Assembly: GCA_035581425.1 (NCBI GenBank)
Contig: DATJVP010000183.1
Span: 1 to 5,772, forward strand
Direction of reading: 5' to 3'
Source: DASZHJ01 sp035581425
GTDB taxonomy: Bacteria > Pseudomonadota > Alphaproteobacteria > ATCC43930 > CGMCC-115725
Length of the DNA stretch: 5,772 nt
Part shown: in pieces, positions 1 to 5,599 of the stretch
Numbering within the stretch: position 1 is the stretch's first letter
Layout: every line of letters begins with the position of its first letter
Notes under the pieces: generated by a model
What the model was told of the DNA's origin: nothing
Databases searched by the model: none
What the model saw: the letters and a program-made list of their open reading frames with translations, nothing else
Position numbers and translations under genes: made by a program

Positions 1-82
1 TCGGTCCGGACGCTCGTCTGCCCCGCCTGCGCAGGCGCTGCCTAAAGCACGGCTAGCGCCAGCAGCGCGGCGAGGCAGTCCC
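1..82. other. Left-edge stretch without a supported gene
   Basis: This stretch lies downstream of the aroM-like gene. The plus strand has a short open tail ending in TAA at 43-45 (last residues VCPACAGAA), which could be the C-terminus of a gene entering from the left and converging on aroM. Fourteen codons are too few to judge, so it is not called as a gene. The other visible structure is the palindrome at 24-37, listed separately. Confidence 0.4.
24..37. repeat. 14-base perfect palindrome, possible weak terminator stem
   Basis: CGCCTGCGCAGGCG is a perfect inverted repeat with no separate loop. It lies about 45 bases past the stop codon of the aroM-like gene, where a terminator of the minus-strand operon could be. 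No T-run follows it on either strand, so an intrinsic terminator is not supported. It may simply be a GC-rich chance palindrome. Confidence 0.3.
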
Positions 83-760
83 TCACTCCAGAAGCTCCCG
101 CAGCACGCGGCCCGTCGCGGTGATCGCGAGCAGCGTCGGGACACCCACGATCCCCCGCACGATCTCCTTGGTCTCCGGCGTGTAGCTCATGCAGTCCATG
201 GCGACGAGATCCGGGCGCCGCGCCTGGAGCCGCCGCGCCACTTCCGCCGCGGCTTCGGGGCCGGCGCTCGGCGTCAGCACCTCCACCACAACCTCGACCC
301 CCGCACGCCCGCGCTCCTCCGTCAATATCTCCGCCTGCTCCGGGATCGGAATCATCAGGCCGACCCTGCCGTGCGGCAGCAGCGCCGCCGCAAGCGCGTT
401 CAGCACGCGCGAGGGAAAGAGCACCCCTCCGTCGCCCTCGATCGGCGGAAAATTGCCGGTGCAGTTGAAGACGACGGCGTCGGCGCCGTCGCGCCGGAGC
501 GCCGCCAGAGTTTGGGCTGCCCGGTCCGCGACCGCGCGCTTGGAGATGGTGACCTCGCGCCCGCTCGGCAATTTCGTATAGAGCGCGTCCGACGCCTTGA
601 GCGGCCCACGCGCGTCGATCTCCGCGTCGCTCAACCCGTCGAAGCATCCCCGGAGCACCACCCGCGTTCCCGGCGGCGCCTCGGCGGCGTAGCGCGCCTT
701 GATGTCATCGCGCGGCGCCTGCCCGATCACGGCGATGCCGAGAGTGCGTGTGGGGCTCAT
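83..760 (-). CDS. AroM family protein, candidate racemase-like enzyme of the hydantoin operon
   Basis: A 225-residue soluble protein of the AroM family. E. coli AroM lies near aroL and has no established reaction. Seen here: an N-terminal strand and loop (LGIAVIGQAPRDD, residues 7-19), a central VVFNCTGNFPP (96-106), FPSRVL (115-120), GRVGLMIPIPEQ (131-142) and VAMDCMSYTPE (186-196). As I recall, AroM belongs to the Asp/Glu racemase superfamily, whose racemases use two cysteines about 90-110 residues apart. Here C100 and C190 sit in matching contexts, each after a hydrophobic strand. It is the last gene of the operon, 55 bases after the carbamoylase. The ATG is the first possible start after an in-frame TAA 15 bases upstream, but no good Shine-Dalgarno precedes it. 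A 9-codon out-of-frame ORF (786-757) ends in an ATGA overlap with this start, so translational coupling is possible. The family call is firm; the racemase role is inference. Confidence 0.85.
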   Translation of the reverse strand: MSPTRTLGIAVIGQAPRDDIKARYAAEAPPGTRVVLRGCFDGLSDAEIDARGPLKASDALYTKLPSGREVTISKRAVADRAAQTLAALRRDGADAVVFNCTGNFPPIEGDGGVLFPSRVLNALAAALLPHGRVGLMIPIPEQAEILTEERGRAGVEVVVEVLTPSAGPEAAAEVARRLQARRPDLVAMDCMSYTPETKEIVRGIVGVPTLLAITATGRVLRELLE

Positions 761-815
761 GATGCGGGCATATTAGGTGCGCGCATTTCCGCGGGTCAAT
801 CTACCTCGACGCCGC

Positions 816-1757
816 TCACTCCTCCGGCGGCGGCACCGCGCCGGTGCGCTCGGTGATGAGCTTGTAGTGCTCGATCCGCCGGTGCTTCGCGAAGTTGAAG
901 ATGGTGCGCTTGATGTATGTGCCGAAATCGAGGTCGCAGGTCGCGGTGATCACCTCGTCTCCCTCGGTGACGGCTTGCGCAGCGATCTCCCCGGTGGGTG
1001 CCACGATACAGGAGCCCCCGATGAGGCCGAACCCATCCTCCTTGCCGGCCTTTGCGGAGGCTAGCACCCAAGTGCCGTTCTGGTAGGCGTTCGCCTGCAG
1101 TGTCACGAGGTGGTGGAACATGCGCAGATGCAGCGGCTCCGGATGGTGGATGTTCTCCGTGGGCGTGTTGTAGCCGACCGCCACAAGCTCCACGTCCTGG
1201 AGCCCCATCACGCGGAAGGTCTCGGGCCAGCGCCGGTCGTTGCAGATGCACATGCCGAGGATGCCGCCCATCGTGCGCCAAACCTTGAAGCCCTCGTTGC
1301 CGACGTCGAAGTAACGCTTCTCCAGATGCTGGAAGGGCGCCTTCGGCAGGTGCTCGGAGTGTCCCGGCAGATGGATCTTGCGATAGCGCCCGACGATCTT
1401 GCCTTTCTGGTCGACGATGATCGCGGTATTGAAGTGCCGGACCTCGCCCCCCTCCTCCGTGAGCTCCGCGTAGCCGAGATAAAATCCGACACCGAGATCC
1501 TTCGCGGTCTCGAAGAGGATACGCGTCTCTGGTCCCGGCATCTCGCGCTCGAAATAGGCGTCGATCTGCGCCTGGTCCGTCATCCAATAGCGCGGGAAGA
1601 ATGTCGTGAGCGCGAGCTCGGGAAAACAGACGAAGCGCGCCCCCGAGGCATGCGCCTCGCGCAGCATCTCCAGGAGCCGCCGCACGACCGAGCGGCGGTC
1701 GTCGGCGAGATTGATGGGCCCGAGCTGAGCCACGGCGCATTTGAGCTTTCGCGACAT
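816..1757 (-). CDS. N-carbamoyl-D-amino acid amidohydrolase (D-carbamoylase), nitrilase superfamily
   Basis: Hydrolyses N-carbamoyl-D-amino acids to the free D-amino acid, CO2 and ammonia in the cytoplasm; this is the second step of hydantoin breakdown. The product is 313 residues, close to the 304 of the Agrobacterium enzyme, which it resembles along its whole length (FPELALTTFFPR, FNTAIIVD, GRYRKIHLPGH, HLEKRYF, ICNDRRWPE, SCIVAPTGEI). With the ATG at 1757, the nitrilase triad falls at E47, K127 and C172, the numbering I remember for Agrobacterium. E146, the substrate-carboxylate arginines R175 and R176, N197, and H129, H144 and H215 are also present. An in-frame TTG at 1763 would add two residues, but only the ATG has a well-spaced ribosome site (AGGAGA, 7 bases away). 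The gene starts 29 bases after the hydantoinase stop, so the two are almost certainly co-transcribed. An extra cysteine (C170) lies two residues before the nucleophile. The C-terminal tail (TGAVPPPEE) is slightly longer than usual. Confidence 0.94.
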   Translation of the reverse strand: MSRKLKCAVAQLGPINLADDRRSVVRRLLEMLREAHASGARFVCFPELALTTFFPRYWMTDQAQIDAYFEREMPGPETRILFETAKDLGVGFYLGYAELTEEGGEVRHFNTAIIVDQKGKIVGRYRKIHLPGHSEHLPKAPFQHLEKRYFDVGNEGFKVWRTMGGILGMCICNDRRWPETFRVMGLQDVELVAVGYNTPTENIHHPEPLHLRMFHHLVTLQANAYQNGTWVLASAKAGKEDGFGLIGGSCIVAPTGEIAAQAVTEGDEVITATCDLDFGTYIKRTIFNFAKHRRIEHYKLITERTGAVPPPEE

Positions 1758-1764
1758 AGGCAAG

Positions 1765-1770
1765 TCTCCT
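1765..1770 (-). promoter_or_regulatory. Ribosome binding site of the carbamoylase gene
   Basis: AGGAGA on the minus strand lies 7 bases before the ATG at 1757 and only 1 base before the in-frame TTG at 1763. This favours the ATG as the start and gives catalytic-residue numbering equal to that of known D-carbamoylases. Confidence 0.75.
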
Positions 1771-1786
1771 AGTGAAGGGCGTCGAT

Positions 1787-3256
1787 CTATCCCAGCAAGT
1801 TCGCGCCGAAGTTCCGCGCGGGGTCGAGTTCCGGCGCGAGGCGGCCCAGCGGCTTCATCGCCGCCGAGCTCTTGCGCTCCAGGAATTTACCGGAGCCTCG
1901 CTCCACGTTGAGCGCGCCGTCCTCGACGACGACACGGCCGCGGCTCAGCACCGTCACCGGCCAGCCCCTGATGCGCTTTCCCTCATAGGGCGTGTAGCCG
2001 ACGTTGTCGTGCAGAAGCTCGGCTGCAATCGTGACCTCTTTGGCGGGGTCCCAGATCGCGAGATCGGCATCCGCACCGACTGCGATCGTGCCCTTGCGCG
2101 GCGCAAGCCCGTAGATCTTGGCGGGCGTCGTCGCGGTGAGTGCCACGAATTCATGAATGCCGAGCCGACCCTTGCCGACACCTTCGGAGAAGAGAAGCGG
2201 CAGCCGCAACTCGATTCCGGGCACGCCGTTTGCAACCTCCTTGAAGGAAGGGTTCGGCCCCTTCGCGAGCTTCCCCGTCGCATCGAAGCGATAGGGCGCG
2301 TGGTCGCTCGAGAAGACCTGGAAGGTGCCGTTGGCAAGGCCGCGCCAGATCGCCTCCTGCGCGGAGGCATCGCGCGGCGGAGGGCTACAGCAGAATTTCG
2401 CGCCCTCGGCGCCGGGCTTGTCGAGATCCTCCGCCGTCAGGAACAGGTATTGCGGGCATGTCTCGCCGTAGATCTTGAGCCCCCTCGTTTGCGCCGTGCG
2501 GATCTCGTCGGTCGCCTCGATCGTCGAGACGTGCACGATCAGAATCGGCACGTCCGCGAGGCTCGCGAGTTGGATCACGCGATGTGTCGCCTCGCCCTCG
2601 CCGATCCGGGAGTGGCTCACGGCGTGATACTTGGGCGCGCGATGACCGCGCGCCAGGAGCTGCTCGGAAATCCAACGGATGGCGTCGTGGTTCTCGGCAT
2701 GCACCATCACCAGCGCGCCCTCGCGCCGCGCGACCGAGAGCACGCTCAGGAACTGATAGTCGTCGATCTTGAGCGCATCGTAGGTCGTGTAGACCTTGAG
2801 CGATGTGATGCCCGAGCGGATGAGCGCCGGCAGCTCCTGTCCCAGCACCTGCTCCGTCGGATCGGAGATGATGAGATGGAAGCCGTAGTCGATCACGGCC
2901 TTCTCGCGCGCGCGTACGGAGTAATCCTCGACCACCGGGCGGAGCGACATGCCGCGATGCTGTGCCGCGAAGGGCAGCACCGTCGTCGTGCCGCCGAAAG
3001 CCGCGGAGACCGTTCCGGTGTAGAAGTCATCCGCCGACATGATCCCGAAGGCGGACCGCTGCTCGATGTGGCAGTGCGCATCGACCCCGCCCGGCAGCAC
3101 GAGGAGCCCGCTCGCGTCGATCTCGCGCGTGGCGCTGCGCGGCAGCGATGCCCCCAGCGCTACAATGCGCTCGCCCCGAATGCCCACGTCGCAGGCGGTT
3201 GCATCCGTTGCGGTCACGACAGTGCCGTTTCGGACGATCAGATCGTAGTCGGCCAC
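1787..3256 (-). CDS. D-hydantoinase / dihydropyrimidinase-like cyclic amidohydrolase
   Basis: A 489-residue binuclear-metal amidohydrolase that opens 5-substituted hydantoins or dihydropyrimidines to N-carbamoyl amino acids; first enzyme of the operon. Metal ligands are visible in family order: H61 and H63 (GGVDAHCHIE), the lysine that becomes carboxylated, K154 (TSLKVYTTYD), H186 (MVHAEN), H242 (IVHVS) and D318 (SSDHAPY). Substrate-binding positions known from D-hydantoinases also match: Y159, S291 (CSPPPRD) and N343. The C-terminal beta-sandwich closes with the usual KGTIAVGADADLAIWDP segment (388-404). Length is typical (about 460-490). The start is GTG, fixed by AGAGGAG six bases upstream. 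It is the first gene of the minus-strand operon, so its promoter should lie in 3257-3521. The direct carbamoylase neighbour favours a hydantoinase role over pyrimidine catabolism, but the true substrate cannot be read from sequence. An alternative name would be dihydropyrimidinase or phenylhydantoinase. Confidence 0.93.
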   Translation of the reverse strand: MADYDLIVRNGTVVTATDATACDVGIRGERIVALGASLPRSATREIDASGLLVLPGGVDAHCHIEQRSAFGIMSADDFYTGTVSAAFGGTTTVLPFAAQHRGMSLRPVVEDYSVRAREKAVIDYGFHLIISDPTEQVLGQELPALIRSGITSLKVYTTYDALKIDDYQFLSVLSVARREGALVMVHAENHDAIRWISEQLLARGHRAPKYHAVSHSRIGEGEATHRVIQLASLADVPILIVHVSTIEATDEIRTAQTRGLKIYGETCPQYLFLTAEDLDKPGAEGAKFCCSPPPRDASAQEAIWRGLANGTFQVFSSDHAPYRFDATGKLAKGPNPSFKEVANGVPGIELRLPLLFSEGVGKGRLGIHEFVALTATTPAKIYGLAPRKGTIAVGADADLAIWDPAKEVTIAAELLHDNVGYTPYEGKRIRGWPVTVLSRGRVVVEDGALNVERGSGKFLERKSSAAMKPLGRLAPELDPARNFGANLLG

Positions 3257-3262
3257 CCCACG

Positions 3263-3269
3263 CTCCTCT
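3263..3269 (-). promoter_or_regulatory. Ribosome binding site of the hydantoinase gene
   Basis: AGAGGAG on the minus strand is followed by a 6-base spacer and then GTG at 3256. This spacing supports the GTG start, and no in-frame ATG lies nearby that would restore the conserved DLIVRNGTVV N-terminus. Confidence 0.75.
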
Positions 3270-3377
3270 TTGCTCGATGCAGACCGGGCAAGGCTAGCAT
3301 CAATGCGCAGAACTCATAAAGGGACTCGCACCCCGCGTATGCTGGATAGTGATGGGATAACGCGCCGCACGCGGCCT

Positions 3378-3393
3378 GCATCGAAGCCGATGC
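3378..3393. repeat. Inverted repeat GCATCG-AAGC-CGATGC in the divergent promoter region
   Basis: Perfect 6-base arms around a 4-base centre. Flanking GGC (3373-3375) and GCC (3394-3396) could extend the stem past a 2-base bulge. It could be an operator dyad or a small hairpin in the plus-strand leader. Short inverted repeats arise by chance in GC-rich DNA, so support is modest. Confidence 0.35.
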
Positions 3394-3511
3394 GCCTTCG
3401 CGTCCATGCTATCGATCAGGTCGCCCACTGGCGCCATGGCTTGAATGCCCTGCAATCCGCGGATTTCCCTCTTGGCGAAAGTCGTGCGAGAGTCCGACGG
3501 CCCGCTCTCCC

Positions 3512-3515
3512 GGAG
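3512..3515 (+). promoter_or_regulatory. Ribosome binding site of the amidohydrolase-2 gene
   Basis: GGAG lies 6 bases before the ATG at 3522. This picks that ATG over the several upstream in-frame starts (TTG at 3270, ATGs at 3303, 3339 and 3390), which would add up to 84 residues of unconserved sequence. Confidence 0.7.
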
Positions 3516-3521
3516 ACGCGC

Positions 3522-4541
3522 ATGAAACTCGATATCTTCCCGCACATATTCCCGCGCGCCTATTTCGACAAGATGGTCGAGGTCGCGCCAGACCGCGGGG
3601 CGATCAAGCGCTGGCTCAACATCCCCGTGCTCTACGACCTCGAGGCGCGGCTCCGAATGATGGAGGAGTTCCGCGACTACCGGCAAATTCTCACGCTCTC
3701 GCTCCCGGCGATCGAGTTCGTGGCGCCGCCGGATAAATCGCCGGAACTCGCGCGCATCGCCAATGACGGCATGGCCGAGATCGTAGCGATGCGCCCGGAC
3801 CGCTTCCCTGGCTTCGTCGCCTCGCTCCCGATGAACAACGTACCGGCGGCGCTTGCAGAGATGACGCGCGCGATAGAGCAGCTCGGCGCATGCGGCGTGC
3901 AGATCTTCACGAACGTGCAGGGACGTCCGCTCGACGACCCCGACTTCGCGCCCATCTTCGAGCGCATGCACGCCTACGACCTGCCGATCTGGATGCATCC
4001 GACGCGCGGGCCCGGCATGTCCGACTATTCCACCGAGAAGAAATCGCGCTACGAGATCTGGTGGCTCTTCGGTTGGCCTTATGAGACCAGCGCCGCCATG
4101 GCGCGGATGGTGTTCTCGGGCTTCTTCGACCGATGGCCGCGGCTCAAGATCATCACGCACCACATGGGTGCGATGGCGCCGTTCTTCGAGGCGCGGATCG
4201 CGCTCGGCATGGACCAGATGGGAACACGCACCTCCGACGAGGACTTGACGGGACTCGTGAAGCGGATGAACGCGCGCGGGCGCCGCCCCGTCGACTATTT
4301 CCGCATGTTCTACAACGACACCGCGGTCAACGGCTCGCGCTCGGCGATCCGCTGCGGCCTCGACTTCTTTGGGATCGACCGTTGTCTCTTCGGCACGGAC
4401 TGCCCCTTCGATCCCGAGGGCGGGCCGGTCTTCATCCGCGAGACCATCAAGGCGATCGATGGGCTTGAGCTTTCGCCCACCGATCGCGGCAAGCTCTATC
4501 TCGGCAACGCGCAAGAGATGTTGCGCTTGCCACGGACCTAG
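3522..4541 (+). CDS. Amidohydrolase-2 (ACMSD-like) family protein, probable decarboxylase or hydrolase
   Basis: A 339-residue TIM-barrel metal enzyme of the family that includes aminocarboxymuconate-semialdehyde decarboxylase, gamma-resorcylate decarboxylase and 4-oxalomesaconate hydratase. Visible signatures: N-terminal DIFPHIFP (4-11), GACGVQIFTNVQG (122-134) with DPDFAPIFERM, then metal/catalytic H159 (PIWMHPTR), H214 (ITHHMGAMAPF) and D293 (LFGTDCPFDPEGG). The usual N-terminal H-x-H (or E-x-H) is F6-P7-H8 here, so one customary metal ligand is missing. The protein may bind its metal through H8, H159 and D293, or differ in chemistry. The start at 3522 is chosen for its ribosome site and the conserved N-terminus. 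It is the first gene of the plus-strand operon, 11 bases before an extradiol dioxygenase. That context suggests action on an aromatic acid before ring cleavage or on the ring-opened product after it. The superfamily is firm; the reaction is not. Confidence 0.88.
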   Translation: MKLDIFPHIFPRAYFDKMVEVAPDRGAIKRWLNIPVLYDLEARLRMMEEFRDYRQILTLSLPAIEFVAPPDKSPELARIANDGMAEIVAMRPDRFPGFVASLPMNNVPAALAEMTRAIEQLGACGVQIFTNVQGRPLDDPDFAPIFERMHAYDLPIWMHPTRGPGMSDYSTEKKSRYEIWWLFGWPYETSAAMARMVFSGFFDRWPRLKIITHHMGAMAPFFEARIALGMDQMGTRTSDEDLTGLVKRMNARGRRPVDYFRMFYNDTAVNGSRSAIRCGLDFFGIDRCLFGTDCPFDPEGGPVFIRETIKAIDGLELSPTDRGKLYLGNAQEMLRLPRT

Positions 4542-4545
4542 GGAG
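4540..4545 (+). promoter_or_regulatory. Ribosome binding site of the extradiol dioxygenase gene
   Basis: AGGGAG overlaps the last two bases of the preceding TAG stop (4539-4541) and lies 7 bases before the ATG at 4553. The overlap allows translational coupling of the two genes. Confidence 0.65.
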
Positions 4546-4552
4546 AGAAGCC

Positions 4553-5509
4553 ATGCCCGTGCAAGCGCTCGGATATGTCGGATTCGCCGGCAAGGACCTC
4601 GGGGAATGGGCGGAGTACGGCACGCGCTTTCTCGGCCTTCAGCTCGGCGAGCGCCGCCCGTCGAGCATCGCCTTCCGCATGGACGAGCGCGCGCGGCGTA
4701 TTTTCGTCCGCTCCGACGACGGCCCTCCCATCCTCGGCTGGGAGGTCGCGGGCGCGGATGAGCTTGCGAGGCTCGCGGGGCAGATCGAGCGCGCGAGTAT
4801 CGCGGTGAGGCACGGCGAGCGCGCCCTCGCGGAGGAGCGCGGGGTGTCCGACCTCATCGTGCTGGAGGATCCCCTCCGCAATCGCATCGAGATTTTCCAC
4901 GGTGCCGCCGCGGCGCATGAGCCCTTCCGCCCAGGCAGACCGATCTCCGGCTTTCGCACCGGCGCGCTCGGCCTGGGACATGCGGTGCTGACGGTGGAGC
5001 GCGCCGAGAGTGTGCTGCCTTTTTATCGGGATGTGCTCGGCTTTCATCTCACGGATTGGTCGACGCGGCCGTTCCGGGCGCAATTCCTGCACGTGAACCC
5101 GCGCCACCACAGCCTCGCCATGATCGAGACCGGCAGGAACGGCTTTCATCACCTGATGATCGAGCATTTCATGCTCGACGATGTCGGCCAGGCCTATGAC
5201 CTCGCGCTCGGCGTCGAAGATCGCGTCGCCGTCACCCTCGGCCGCCATGCCAACGATCTCATGACCTCCTTCTACGCCCGCTCGCCCTCGGGCTTCCTCG
5301 TGGAGTGCGGCTGGGGCGGCCGCACCATCGATCCCGCGCGGTGGCAGGCGCACGAGGCGACGGCGGGCCCAAGCCTCTGGGGCCACGAGCGCAATTGGCT
5401 CTCGGCTGAGGCACGTGCCGAAGCCCGAGCGCTCCGCCTCAAGGCCGCAGCCGATGGCTTGCGCGAACCTGTGCGGGTGCTGCCGGGGAATTACGAGGTC
5501 GCGGGGTAG
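4553..5509 (+). CDS. Type I extradiol dioxygenase, BphC-like (VOC superfamily)
   Basis: A 318-residue two-domain vicinal-oxygen-chelate protein that resembles 2,3-dihydroxybiphenyl 1,2-dioxygenase along its length; such enzymes cleave catechols next to the hydroxyls with Fe(II) and O2. Domain 1 (about 3-118) has SLGYxGF-like LGYVGFA and ends in DPLRNRIEIFHG. Domain 2 (about 138-262) carries the metal triad H143 (GLGHAV), H200 (GFHHLM) and E251 (VECGW). Active-site residues H186 (RHHSLA), H232, N234 and D235 (LGRHANDLMTSFYA) and Y241 are also present, so it should be active. Length fits the family (about 290-310) with a C-terminal helical tail (285-318) slightly longer than in BphC. An AGGGAG site 7 bases before the ATG overlaps the preceding stop region, and the 11-base gap indicates co-transcription with the amidohydrolase. 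The aromatic substrate is unknown; no biphenyl or other full catabolic cluster is in view. Confidence 0.92.
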   Translation: MPVQALGYVGFAGKDLGEWAEYGTRFLGLQLGERRPSSIAFRMDERARRIFVRSDDGPPILGWEVAGADELARLAGQIERASIAVRHGERALAEERGVSDLIVLEDPLRNRIEIFHGAAAAHEPFRPGRPISGFRTGALGLGHAVLTVERAESVLPFYRDVLGFHLTDWSTRPFRAQFLHVNPRHHSLAMIETGRNGFHHLMIEHFMLDDVGQAYDLALGVEDRVAVTLGRHANDLMTSFYARSPSGFLVECGWGGRTIDPARWQAHEATAGPSLWGHERNWLSAEARAEARALRLKAAADGLREPVRVLPGNYEVAG

Positions 5510-5541
5510 CGCCGTCTATCGGTCGATTTCACTTGGGTGGC

Positions 5542-5581
5542 GTCATGTCCGGAGCAAGTCAGGAGCAAGTCCGGCCATGAC
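5542..5581. repeat. Imperfect hairpin between convergent genes, REP-like palindrome with internal duplication
   Basis: GTCATGTCCGGA (5542-5553) and TCCGGCCATGAC (5570-5581) are inverted arms of 12 bases with one mismatch, around a 16-base loop. The loop region contains the direct repeat GGAGCAAGTC at 5551-5560 and 5562-5571, an 11-base period. Dispersed palindromes with a core like this are familiar from Rhizobiales intergenic DNA (from memory). It sits between the stop of the dioxygenase gene and the stop of the convergent gre-type gene, so it could act as a transcription barrier for both. There is no T-run, so a classical intrinsic terminator is not shown. Confidence 0.6.
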
Positions 5582-5599
5582 GGTGAGCGAATGCGATGC

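Larger units (their letters stand above)
3257..3521. promoter_or_regulatory. Divergent intergenic region, expected promoters of both operons
   Basis: These 265 bases separate two divergent operons and should hold both promoters and any shared operator. I see no strong -35/-10 pair on either strand. Weak candidates are TTATGA-17-TAGCCT reading minus (about 3317 to 3289) and TTGAAT at 3441 reading plus with a poor -10. GATGC/GCATC half-sites occur as inverted pairs at 3276-3280 with 3297-3301, and at 3378-3383 with 3388-3393. The plus frame is open across this region, but the peptide has no recognisable pattern and the conserved amidohydrolase begins only at 3522, so I treat it as non-coding. 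It would suit a GntR- or LysR-type regulator encoded elsewhere; none is in the window. Confidence 0.5.

Noticed and set aside
42..647. 201-codon minus-strand open frame overlapping the aroM-like gene
   Set aside because: It lies in another frame of the same strand, is Arg/Gly/Ala-rich and has no family pattern; the AroM frame is clearly the coding one.
1772..3319. 515-codon plus-strand open frame antisense to the hydantoinase gene
   Set aside because: It is the mirror of a high-GC coding gene. Its peptide is Arg/Ala/Asp-rich with no family pattern, while the minus strand encodes a full metal-ligand set.
3270..3521. N-terminal extension of 84 codons on the amidohydrolase-2 protein
   Set aside because: The extension has no recognisable sequence, and family proteins start at the MKxDI-type motif, which has its own Shine-Dalgarno at 3512.
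3300..4514. 404-codon minus-strand open frame antisense to the amidohydrolase-2 gene
   Set aside because: Its peptide is rich in Arg, His and Glu without a domain. The plus-strand frame holds the conserved motifs and has a ribosome site.
4538..5386. 282-codon minus-strand open frame over the dioxygenase gene
   Set aside because: It is a shadow frame; the plus strand carries all iron ligands of the extradiol family.
5551..5571. Two direct repeats of GGAGCAAGTC as a CRISPR or iteron array
   Set aside because: There are only two copies one base apart, inside a hairpin. This fits slippage in a palindromic repeat better than an array.
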